Assembly: GCA_031266695.1 (NCBI GenBank) | Contig: JAISAK010000323.1 | Location: 1 to 9,839 of the forward strand | Origin: Treponema sp. | GTDB lineage: Bacteria; Spirochaetota; Spirochaetia; Treponematales; Breznakiellaceae | Length of the DNA: 9,839 nt | Reading direction: 5' to 3' | Shown: one piece after another, positions 1 to 6,596 of the stretch | Numbering within the stretch: the stretch's first letter is position 1 | Layout of the letters: every line of letters begins with the position of its first letter | Notes under the pieces: generated by a model | Told to the model about the DNA's origin: nothing | The model's input: only the letters and a program-made list of their open reading frames with translations | Database searches by the model: none | Translations under genes and position numbers: made by a program

Positions 1-1
1 G

Positions 2-736
2 GAAGCCGCGTTATACGAAATCGGCAGGCCCTTTGTCCGGGCGGCCGCGGATATACAGCCCCCGGACACGGTGATCCTTGATTTGACAAAGGGCGAAGAG
101 GCCCTGCTGGCGGATATGAAACCCAAATGGCGCTATAACGTCAGGCTGGCGGAGCGGAAAGGGGTACTGGTCGGGCGGCTTGATGAAAAGGGGCTGGATC
201 TGTTTTACGCCCTCTTTGGGGAAACCGCCCGGCGGGACGGGATCGCCGTACACAGCGCCGCCTATTACCGGGCCCTCTTTGAAGTGGTGAACGGCGCGGA
301 GGGCCGCGCGGAAAAGGACGGCGCCGAACTCCGCCTTTACCTTGCGCAGCGTGAGGGTAACGCGCTTGCCGCCGTTATCACCCTCTTCCGGGGGGCCGAG
401 GCGGTTTACCTCTACGGAGCGTCTTCGGACAGGAACCGGAACCTGATGGCCCCCTATCTTTTGCAGTGGCAGGCAATGAAGGACGCGAAGGCGGCGGGCT
501 GTACCGCCTACGACCTTTTTGGCATACCCCCCAACGAAGATCCCGATCATCCCATGGCGGGGCTTTACCGTTTCAAAACCGGCTTTGGCGGCAGGATCCT
601 TCACCGGCCGGGAAGCTGGGATTACCCCTATAACCCGCCGGCCTGCGCTCTCTTTCGGGCGGCGGAGGGTATGCGGAAAAAATACTTGAACTTGAATAAG
701 ATGAAAAAGAAACGCGGAGAACAACATGAATCTTGA
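2..736 (+). CDS. FemAB/FemX-family peptidoglycan bridge aminoacyltransferase, 3' part (5' end outside window)
   Basis: The frame is open from the first bases, so this is the C-terminal 244 residues of a longer protein. The GTG at 71 lies inside a conserved stretch (PPDTVILDL) and is not the start. Family features visible: KPKWRYNVRLAERKGV just after it, YLYGASSDRNRNLMAPYLLQW in the middle, and YDLFGIPP followed by GLYRFKTGFGG near the end. These are typical of the GNAT-like FemAB fold, which transfers an amino acid from aminoacyl-tRNA to lipid II or peptidoglycan at the inner membrane face. Treponemal peptidoglycan is known to contain ornithine and glycine, so a glycine-adding role is plausible but inferred. 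The tail is very lysine-rich. The stop overlaps the next gene by 11 bp, so the two are probably translationally coupled. Family call is strong; the amino acid added cannot be read from sequence. Confidence 0.9.
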   Translation, partial: EAALYEIGRPFVRAAADIQPPDTVILDLTKGEEALLADMKPKWRYNVRLAERKGVLVGRLDEKGLDLFYALFGETARRDGIAVHSAAYYRALFEVVNGAEGRAEKDGAELRLYLAQREGNALAAVITLFRGAEAVYLYGASSDRNRNLMAPYLLQWQAMKDAKAAGCTAYDLFGIPPNEDPDHPMAGLYRFKTGFGGRILHRPGSWDYPYNPPACALFRAAEGMRKKYLNLNKMKKKRGEQHES

Positions 737-1652
737 AGCTTTTATCCTCGGCTGCGGCGGCATGATGCCCCTGCCCAATCGCCACCTGACGTCGGTGCTT
801 CTGCGGCGCGAAGGGGAACTTTTTCTTTTTGACGGGGGAGAGGGCACCCAGGTATCGCTGCGCCGGCTTAATCTTCGCTGGAAAAAAATATCGGCCATCT
901 TTGTAAGCCATACCCACGCGGATCACGTTACCGGCCTGCCGGGACTCCTCATGCTTTCTTCCCAGGTTGACCGGGACGATCCCCTCTACATCATCGGCCC
1001 GCCCCGTATCGGCGAATATATAGAAACCAACAAGCGGGTTCTTGATATGTATATCAACTATGAAATAGTAGTCAGGGAGATTACCGAACCGGGCGTCGTG
1101 TACGAGGGAGAAGATTTCCGCGTCCGCTGTTTTCCCCTGCGGCACACGAAACCCTGCTTCGGCTATACCCTGGAAGAAGACGGACGCCCCGGCGAATTCC
1201 ACCCGGAAAAAGCGGAAGCCCTGGGTGTTCCGCGGGGGCCCCTCTGGTCCCGGCTTCAGTCCGGGGAAACGGTGAAAGCCGCGGACGGCAGGGAAGTGCG
1301 GCCCGGGGAAGTTTTGGGCAGCCCCCGGTCGGGGAGAAAATTTTCCTTTGTTACGGACACGACGGCCTTTCCGGAAATAGCCGCCGAGGTTGCGGGTTCG
1401 GATTTTTTTGTCTGCGAAGGGATGTTTGAAAAGGAGCTTGAAGAAAGCGCCAGGGAAAAGAGGCACATGACCGCGGAGCAGGCCGCCCGTATCGCCCTGG
1501 CCGCCCGGGTGAAGAAGCTGGCCCTGATCCACTACAGCCCCCGCTACACCGAATACAATCTCAAGCAGCTTCTGAAAGAAGCCCAGGCGATCTTCCCGGA
1601 GACGGTGTTGTCCAGGGACCGGGCGGTATTCCCCATCGAATATGTGGACTAG
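726..1652 (+). CDS. rnz: Ribonuclease Z (tRNA 3' processing endonuclease)
   Basis: Metallo-beta-lactamase-fold endonuclease of 308 residues, the usual size of the short RNase Z/ElaC form. It cuts precursor tRNA after the discriminator base in the cytoplasm. The zinc-binding HxHxDH motif is intact (H62, H64, D66, H67 in SHTHADHVTGLPG). The other expected ligands are H140 (LRHTKPCFGY), D211 (FVTDT) and H269 (IHYSPRY), and the family-typical H247 lies in KRHMTAEQAA. The substrate-arm region is present with the GVPRGPLWSRLQSGETV segment (about 167-183), separating this family from generic MBL hydrolases. The start at 726 is supported by GGAG at 716-719 with 6-nt spacing and by the immediate LEAFILGCGG beta strand. 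The 5' end lies inside the FemAB gene, so it probably shares that transcript. No key residue is missing. Confidence 0.95.
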   Translation: MNLEAFILGCGGMMPLPNRHLTSVLLRREGELFLFDGGEGTQVSLRRLNLRWKKISAIFVSHTHADHVTGLPGLLMLSSQVDRDDPLYIIGPPRIGEYIETNKRVLDMYINYEIVVREITEPGVVYEGEDFRVRCFPLRHTKPCFGYTLEEDGRPGEFHPEKAEALGVPRGPLWSRLQSGETVKAADGREVRPGEVLGSPRSGRKFSFVTDTTAFPEIAAEVAGSDFFVCEGMFEKELEESAREKRHMTAEQAARIALAARVKKLALIHYSPRYTEYNLKQLLKEAQAIFPETVLSRDRAVFPIEYVD

Positions 1653-1659
1653 CAGCCTG

Positions 1660-1689
1660 TTGCACTAAAGCGCCCTTTTTTGGTATAAA
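1660..1689 (+). promoter_or_regulatory. Sigma70-like promoter for the ABC operon
   Basis: TTGCAC (1660-1665) and TATAAA (1684-1689) are separated by 18 bp, a good match to a housekeeping promoter. It sits 7 bp after the RNase Z stop and about 115 bp before the ATPase start. No intrinsic terminator was seen between RNase Z and this box, so read-through from upstream is also possible. The predicted start near 1696 leaves a leader of about 108 nt containing a 19-codon ORF (1703-1762) that begins almost at the transcript's 5' end. Confidence 0.55.
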
Positions 1690-1803
1690 TTTCCTGTTAC
1701 CCATGAATTACGAACTTGAAGAGGTCTTTTCCGGCGGGAGCTTTACGCTGACCGGGTTTTGAGAAAGGGCCTTAATTTCCATTTTTCAAGGAGCAGAAGC
1801 CCC

Positions 1804-2757
1804 ATGATTGAAGTACAGGGTCTTACAAAACGCTACGGCAATGTGGAAGCGGTAAAAGACGTATCCTTTTCTGTCGGCACGGATCAGGTGCTGGGTTTTC
1901 TCGGTCCCAACGGGGCGGGGAAAACCACCATTATGAAGATCCTTACCGGCTACCATTTTCCTTCCGCCGGAACCGTCCTTGTGGACGGCATATCCGTGGA
2001 CGAAGATCCCGTGGAGGTAAAAAAGCGGATAGGCTACCTGCCTGAAAGCGTACCCCTCTACGGCGACCTGACCGTGGACGAGTATCTTGCCTTTATCGCC
2101 GATTCCAGGCTCCTTTCCGCGCCGGAGCGGAAGACGGCAATCGAGGCAAGCCTTGAGGCCTGCGGCCTGCAGCGCTACCGTTCCAAAAAGATCGAAACCC
2201 TCTCAAAGGGCTACAGGCAGCGGACCGGCCTTGCCCAGGCCATTATTCACGATCCGGCCATTCTGATTCTGGACGAGCCCACCACCGGCCTTGATCCCAA
2301 TCAGATTATCGAAATCCGTTCCCTTATCAAGGAACTGGGGAAACGCAAAACCGTTATTCTCTCGACCCACATACTCCAGGAAGTTGAAGTTGTCTGTTCC
2401 CGGGTGCTCATCCTCAACGAGGGCCGTATAGCGGCCCAGGGAAGGCCCGAGGAAATCGCCGGAACCATGAAGGGCGGAGACACCTGGGAGCTGATCCTCA
2501 AGGGCGCCGGCCCGGAGGCGGTACGGGAAAAACTCGCGCGGCTCTCTCCCGATCCGGACGCGGGCAAAGTCGAAGCCGGCGAAGAAGGAACGGTAAAGCT
2601 CAGCTTCTTTATCCCCCGCGGGGAATCGGACTTTTCCGACGGGGAGCGAATCTTCGACTGGGCCGTCGGCGGGGGCCTGAAAATTCTCGGCATGAACCGC
2701 AAAAAACTCAGCCTGGAGGATATTTTCGTAAAACGGACAAGCGAGGAAAAAAAATGA
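1804..2757 (+). CDS. ABC transporter ATP-binding protein, GldA-like (ABC-2 type)
   Basis: Cytoplasmic ATPase subunit of 317 residues. Walker A is GPNGAGKT (34-41), the signature motif is LSKGYRQR (133-140, the variant typical of GldA/NatA-type exporters rather than LSGGQ), Walker B is ILILDE (153-158, catalytic E158) and the switch histidine is H189 in LSTHIL. The Q-loop position is IGYLPE (76-81), with Glu where many ABC proteins have Gln; this is common in GldA-like proteins. A C-terminal extension of about 90 residues ends in NRKKLSLEDIFVKRTSEE, normal for this subgroup. The ATG at 1804 is chosen because it follows AAGGAG (1788-1793) and begins the canonical MIEVQGLTKRYG; an upstream TTG (1759) would add an unsupported tail. 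The ATG of the permease overlaps its stop (ATGA), so the subunits are coupled. Substrate is unknown. Confidence 0.95.
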   Translation: MIEVQGLTKRYGNVEAVKDVSFSVGTDQVLGFLGPNGAGKTTIMKILTGYHFPSAGTVLVDGISVDEDPVEVKKRIGYLPESVPLYGDLTVDEYLAFIADSRLLSAPERKTAIEASLEACGLQRYRSKKIETLSKGYRQRTGLAQAIIHDPAILILDEPTTGLDPNQIIEIRSLIKELGKRKTVILSTHILQEVEVVCSRVLILNEGRIAAQGRPEEIAGTMKGGDTWELILKGAGPEAVREKLARLSPDPDAGKVEAGEEGTVKLSFFIPRGESDFSDGERIFDWAVGGGLKILGMNRKKLSLEDIFVKRTSEEKK

Positions 2758-3488
2758 ATAGACTGCCCAAACGCGCCGCCGCTCTTGCAAAGAAGGAACT
2801 CTATTCATACCTCAAGGCCCCGGCCTTTTACGGCGCCGCGGTGTTTTTTCTTTTGTTCTGTTCCGTCTGGCTGTTCTATTTTCAGCGTTACTTTACCCTG
2901 GATACGGCGAGCCTCCGCGCCTACTTCGCGGCTTTTCCCCTGGTGTTCATTCTGGTAATTCCGGTGATAACCATGAAAAGCTGGGCCGAGGAGCGCAAGA
3001 CGGGAAGCGTCGAGCTGCTTCTTACCATGCCCTTCTCCGAAGGAGATCTTGTTCTGGGAAAATTTCTTTCTTCCCTGGCGGTGCTTGCCATGATGCTCAC
3101 GCTGACCCTGCCCCTGCCCCTGAGCCTTCTCCCCCTTGGGGATTTTGACGGCGGGGTAATAGTCTGCGAATACGCGGGAGCCCTGCTCCTCGGCGCTTCC
3201 GCGACGGCCCTGGGGCTGCTCTTCTCGTCCCTTTCAAAGAATCAGGCGGGGAGCTTCCTCGGCAGCGCGGTGGCGCTTATGGCGGTGATGCTGATAAACC
3301 AGCTAAGCCTTTCCTTTAACCTTCCCCGGGGGCTTACCGAAGCAATCAACTTTATATCCCTTTCGTTTCATTTTGAAAGTTTCTCCAGAGGGCTTATCGA
3401 CACCCGGGACCTTGCGTTTTTTGTACTCAGTACGGTACTTTTCCTTTTTCTCAATATGCGGGTTATCCTTTTCAGGAAGTGGAGCTGA
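2754..3488 (+). CDS. ABC-2 type permease, GldF-like
   Basis: Inner-membrane permease of 244 residues with about six hydrophobic segments (roughly 25-43, 57-74, 104-127, 137-159, 165-185, 218-238). After the second segment comes MKSWAEERKTGSVELLLTMP (74-93), the coupling-helix motif of the ABC-2/GldF family, which contacts the ATPase. The N-terminus is basic (NRLPKRAAALAKKEL), as usual for the cytoplasmic amphipathic start of these permeases. A GAGGAAA stretch (2743-2749) precedes the ATG, and the gene overlaps the ATPase stop by 4 bp. It is followed after 3 bp by the GldG-family gene. In gliding Bacteroidetes the homologous GldA/F/G set was linked to motility, but that role cannot be carried over here. 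The presence of a single permease gene suggests it acts as a homodimer. Confidence 0.93.
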   Translation: MNRLPKRAAALAKKELYSYLKAPAFYGAAVFFLLFCSVWLFYFQRYFTLDTASLRAYFAAFPLVFILVIPVITMKSWAEERKTGSVELLLTMPFSEGDLVLGKFLSSLAVLAMMLTLTLPLPLSLLPLGDFDGGVIVCEYAGALLLGASATALGLLFSSLSKNQAGSFLGSAVALMAVMLINQLSLSFNLPRGLTEAINFISLSFHFESFSRGLIDTRDLAFFVLSTVLFLFLNMRVILFRKWS

Positions 3489-3491
3489 GAC

Positions 3492-5108
3492 ATGACAAAA
3501 AGACAGGCAGTAGTCATAAGCGTCCTGGCAATTACGGCAATCTTTCTGGGCCTCCTCGTGAGCCGCCGTCTGTGGTTCCGTCTGGATCTGACAAAAAACA
3601 AGGCCTATACAATCTCGAAGGTTTCCCGGGATCTGTACGCCGAAATACCGGACGAGGTGAGGGTAACTTATTACCTTTCGGACAAGCTCCGGGCCGTCCA
3701 CCCCATGCCCGGCGAGATTGAGGATTTGCTTCGGGAATACGCCGCCTATTCCCGCGGGAAGATACGGCTCTATGTGAAGGATCCGGCAAAAACGCAGCTT
3801 GCGGAACAGGTAGAGCGGCTGGGTATTCAGCCCCAGCAGATTCAAACCGTGGAACAGGATCAGGCAAGCGTTGCCACGGTATACACGGGCCTTACCATAG
3901 AATACCTTGACAAGGTTGAAACCCTTCCGGTTGTGTTTTCCCTCGATACCCTTGAATACGATCTTACTTCCCGCATACGCGCCATGATTCGCGGTACGGA
4001 AAGGCAGCTCGGCGTTATTGTCGGAGACGGCTTCAGGCAGTGGAATGAGGATTACGCTTATCTGAATCAGGCCCTTGTCCGCGCGGGCTACCGGATACGG
4101 CTTATAAGCCCCGGCGACGAAATTCCCGGTACCCTGCCGGCGCTTTTTGTTCTGGGCGGTTCCGAGGATCTGGACGACTGGGCCCTTTACCGGATAGACC
4201 GCTATATTCAGGAGGGCGGAAAAGTTCTCTTCGCGCCGGAAGGCGTGTATGTGGATACCCTGAACGGCAGCCTTGAGGCGCGGGAACTTAAGGATCGGGG
4301 GCTCCTTGAGATGCTTGCCTCCTACGGCGTTACGGTGCGCCCCGAACTTGTTCTGGACAAGACTGCCCTTACCCTTCAGTACCAGACAAGAACCGCGAGC
4401 GGCGCCATACAGTTGCGCATAACTCCCTATCCGCACTGGATAGGCGTTCTGCCGGAAAGCGGCAACCCGGAACATCCGGTAAGCGCCCGGTTTGGCGGCC
4501 TTGACCTCTTCTGGCCGAGCCCCCTCGAACTCCACGCGCCCCGGGGCGTGGAAGGGGCGGAACTCTTTTCCAGCACCGGCGAGGCCTGGCTGATGCGGGG
4601 TGATTTTTCCACCGACCCGAATGTTCCCTATTTGTTTGAGCGGGACGCGGCGGAAACCAGGGGACGGAAGGTTCTGGGGGCAAGCCTCAGCGGGGTTTTT
4701 CCGTCCTGGTTCAGGGGCGCGGATAAACCGGTGCGGGAAGGCTCCGAAGAAACGCTTCCGGATATGCCCGCCGAAGCGAAACCCGCAAGGGTTCTCGTTA
4801 TCGGGGATACGGATTTCGCCACCGGCATCATCACCATGACCCGGGGGCAGCATAACCTTGATTTCCTTCTGCAGGCCGCGGATTGGCTTGGCAACGACGA
4901 CGACATCATCGGAATCCGCAACAGGGAAAGCCAGACGGGGCGGCTTGACAGAATAATTGATCCGGCAAAAAAGGCTCAGGCGATGAGGCTGGCGCAGATT
5001 GTCAACGTGGTCTTCGTGCCGCTTCTGGTAATTGCCGCCGGACTTTTCTTTGCCTGGCGGCGCCGCGCCCGGGCCCGCGCGGCCGAATCCCGGACGGCCA
5101 GGGAGTAA
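3492..5108 (+). CDS. GldG-family ABC transporter auxiliary protein, membrane-anchored
   Basis: Protein of 538 residues with an N-terminal membrane segment (about 7-24) and a second one near the C-terminus (about 501-522), followed by a basic tail (RRRARARAAESR) that should be cytoplasmic. The large middle part should lie in the periplasm. RLDLTKNKAYTIS (30-42) right after the first membrane segment is the hallmark of GldG/ABC_transp_aux proteins, followed by a region resembling IPDEVRVTYYLSDKL. The FVLGGSEDLDDWALYRIDRYIQEGGKVLFAPEG-like stretch (about residues 219-252) and the VIGDTDFATG segment near 436-445 fit the auxiliary domain, which resembles class I glutamine amidotransferase-like folds without catalytic residues. 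GGAG at 3481-3484 supports the ATG. It probably couples the ABC core to a periplasmic partner; substrate unknown. Confidence 0.9.
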   Translation: MTKRQAVVISVLAITAIFLGLLVSRRLWFRLDLTKNKAYTISKVSRDLYAEIPDEVRVTYYLSDKLRAVHPMPGEIEDLLREYAAYSRGKIRLYVKDPAKTQLAEQVERLGIQPQQIQTVEQDQASVATVYTGLTIEYLDKVETLPVVFSLDTLEYDLTSRIRAMIRGTERQLGVIVGDGFRQWNEDYAYLNQALVRAGYRIRLISPGDEIPGTLPALFVLGGSEDLDDWALYRIDRYIQEGGKVLFAPEGVYVDTLNGSLEARELKDRGLLEMLASYGVTVRPELVLDKTALTLQYQTRTASGAIQLRITPYPHWIGVLPESGNPEHPVSARFGGLDLFWPSPLELHAPRGVEGAELFSSTGEAWLMRGDFSTDPNVPYLFERDAAETRGRKVLGASLSGVFPSWFRGADKPVREGSEETLPDMPAEAKPARVLVIGDTDFATGIITMTRGQHNLDFLLQAADWLGNDDDIIGIRNRESQTGRLDRIIDPAKKAQAMRLAQIVNVVFVPLLVIAAGLFFAWRRRARARAAESRTARE

Positions 5109-5126
5109 TCATTAAGGAGTAACGCA

Positions 5127-6101
5127 ATGGGATACGGAAAAAAACTGACAATTCTTTCTTCACTGGTCGCCGTACTGGCCCTTGTCTATGTACTGACGAT
5201 ATTTTTTGAACCGGAGCGGGCGGGAGCAAGGAACTCCGCCTTTACCTGGCTGGATCCCGCTCTTAAAGACAGGATCGACCGGATTACCCTGAACGACCAG
5301 GGAAACGCGACCGAACTGGCGCGCAGGGGCGGAAAATGGTTCGTCTCCCGGGGCGGAAAGGAATATCCCGCAAAGGATCTGCGGGTTGACGATTTTATCG
5401 GCCTCCTTACCCGGAAGGCCGAATATCCGGTGCGCGCTTCAAGCGCCGCGGCCCATGAAAGGCTGGGCCTTGGGGAAAACGAAGCGTCCCGCGTAACCGT
5501 ATCGGGCGGCGCGGGCCTCCCCCTTCTGGATTTGCTTATCGGCGCGGGGGATCAAACCGGGCGGGAAGTGTATCTGCGCAGGCAGGGAAATAACGAGGTG
5601 CGCTCGGGGGAAGACAGGTTTACCGCCTATATATCGGGTACGGGGCTTTCCTGGCTTAACCTGCGCCTGTTTCCCGAAAGCGAGGGCGGCGGGCTTGACG
5701 TTGACGGCGTACAGCGCATAACCGTTTACGCTTCCGGTTCGTCCGGCGCGGCCGGCGAGCCGTGGGTTTTTACCCGCACGGACAGGGACTGGGTTTTAAG
5801 CGGCGTAAACGTCAAAGAACCGGACACGGGAAAAATCGACTCCTACGTGCGAAGTATTCTTAACGCCGAGGGGGATGATTTTGCCGACTCCGCGGATTCG
5901 GGCGCTCCGGAATTCAACAACAGCCGGATAGTGCTGGAATTGGGAGACGGAAGCGTAAAAACAATCCGGCTGACGGCGGCCGGAGAATCCAACAAACGGC
6001 TTGCGGCGGTTTCCGGTTCGCCCCACGTTTATTCCCTTTCCGGCTGGGCGGCGGAAAGGCTTTTCAGGGAAGCCTCTTATTTTGAGAAGGATGAAACCTG
6101 A
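5127..6101 (+). CDS. DUF4340 domain-containing membrane-anchored protein
   Basis: Protein of 324 residues with one N-terminal membrane anchor (about 7-27) after a short basic stretch, leaving about 295 residues probably in the periplasm. The pattern DRIDRITLNDQGNATELARRGGKWFVS, an internal second similar unit (VQRITVYASG ... WVFTRTDRDWVLSG, about 195-232), and the HERLGLGENEASRVTV segment fit DUF4340, a family often encoded next to GldG-type ABC genes. The two W-containing units look like repeated small beta domains. AAGGAG (5114-5119) is 7 nt before the ATG. It is the last gene of the operon and is followed within 10 bp by a perfect hairpin. Function is unknown; by context it is an extracytoplasmic accessory of the ABC complex. 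Confidence 0.87.
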   Translation: MGYGKKLTILSSLVAVLALVYVLTIFFEPERAGARNSAFTWLDPALKDRIDRITLNDQGNATELARRGGKWFVSRGGKEYPAKDLRVDDFIGLLTRKAEYPVRASSAAAHERLGLGENEASRVTVSGGAGLPLLDLLIGAGDQTGREVYLRRQGNNEVRSGEDRFTAYISGTGLSWLNLRLFPESEGGGLDVDGVQRITVYASGSSGAAGEPWVFTRTDRDWVLSGVNVKEPDTGKIDSYVRSILNAEGDDFADSADSGAPEFNNSRIVLELGDGSVKTIRLTAAGESNKRLAAVSGSPHVYSLSGWAAERLFREASYFEKDET

Positions 6102-6110
6102 GGCCGTAAA

Positions 6111-6141
6111 AACCTCCAAAAACCCGCGATTTTTGGAGGTT
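6111..6141. terminator. Convergent (possibly bidirectional) intrinsic terminator hairpin
   Basis: Arms AACCTCCAAAAA (6111-6122) and TTTTTGGAGGTT (6130-6141) pair perfectly over 12 bp around a 7-nt loop. Read on the minus strand, the GGAGG side is followed by TTTTTACGG, a short U-tract, so it best terminates the lipoprotein transcript. On the plus strand the hairpin follows the DUF4340 stop by 9 bp but the nearest T run (6160-6165) comes late, so termination in that direction may be weaker. Its place between converging gene ends supports the call. Confidence 0.8.
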
Positions 6142-6163
6142 GAAACCGGGCCGCGAATGTTTT

Positions 6164-6541
6164 TTACAGCGCAACTATTAACAGTATGACAAGAATTGCT
6201 ACTATGGTTGGCGGAACCGTGGCGCCGACTGTTCTTCCCGCGTGAAAATGCCTTACCTGCGGCAAATCCTCTGTTGTTGTGTCACCGGGAGTTGTAACAT
6301 AAAAATCATTGGGGCCGTATTTTTCAACGCTGTAGGTTTCAGCGCCGATATCCTGGGCAAAAGAATTGATGGCGTATTCCAGTTCCCGCTGATCCCTGAT
6401 ATAGTCACGATCCACAACTACATCATACCGGCCTTCTTCAAGCAACCTCCACCGATCAACACTGGGTACGGAAGTACACCCGGCAAAAATGAAACAAACC
6501 GCCAGCAAAGAGCAGTACTTTACCAAACGTTCTCCGGTCAT
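6164..6541 (-). CDS. Small predicted lipoprotein with a C-terminal membrane segment
   Basis: Hypothetical protein of 125 residues. The N-terminus (MTGERLVKYCSLLAVCFIFAGC) is a lipoprotein signal peptide with lipobox F19-A20-G21-C22; Phe at -3 is unlike E. coli but tolerated by the relaxed spirochaetal lipobox. The mature part (22-108) is charged and has no family I recognise, with DRDYIRDQRELEYAINSFAQ possibly helical. The protein ends in a hydrophobic stretch (about 109-125, VPPTIVAILVILLIVAL) with no charged tail, so it could be anchored at both ends. ATG at 6541 is preferred because AGGGGG precedes it and the signal peptide starts there; the frame continues upstream to 6616 but that would bury the signal and overlap the preceding gene. 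It lies 55 bp downstream of the degenerate GGDEF gene, and the hairpin at 6111-6141 probably ends the shared transcript. Confidence 0.75.
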   Translation of the reverse strand: MTGERLVKYCSLLAVCFIFAGCTSVPSVDRWRLLEEGRYDVVVDRDYIRDQRELEYAINSFAQDIGAETYSVEKYGPNDFYVTTPGDTTTEDLPQVRHFHAGRTVGATVPPTIVAILVILLIVAL

Positions 6542-6596
6542 AAATTTCCCCCTTGGGTTTGTAATTGTTTCCGCAAATATAGAACCGGCAGCGGCC

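Noticed and set aside
71..73. GTG as start of the FemAB-family protein
   Set aside because: The frame is open upstream and the GTG codes a conserved Val within the family segment, so the gene begins before the window.
573..1532. Minus-strand open frame (319 codons) opposite RNase Z
   Set aside because: Low-complexity antisense product with no family motif; RNase Z on the other strand has all its catalytic residues.
1759..1803. TTG start giving a 15-residue N-terminal extension of the ABC ATPase
   Set aside because: The extension is not family-like, and AAGGAG is placed for the ATG at 1804.
3303..4853. Long minus-strand open frame (516 codons) opposite the permease and GldG-type genes
   Set aside because: It has no recognisable domain, lies wholly antisense to well-supported genes and results from codon bias in GC-rich DNA.
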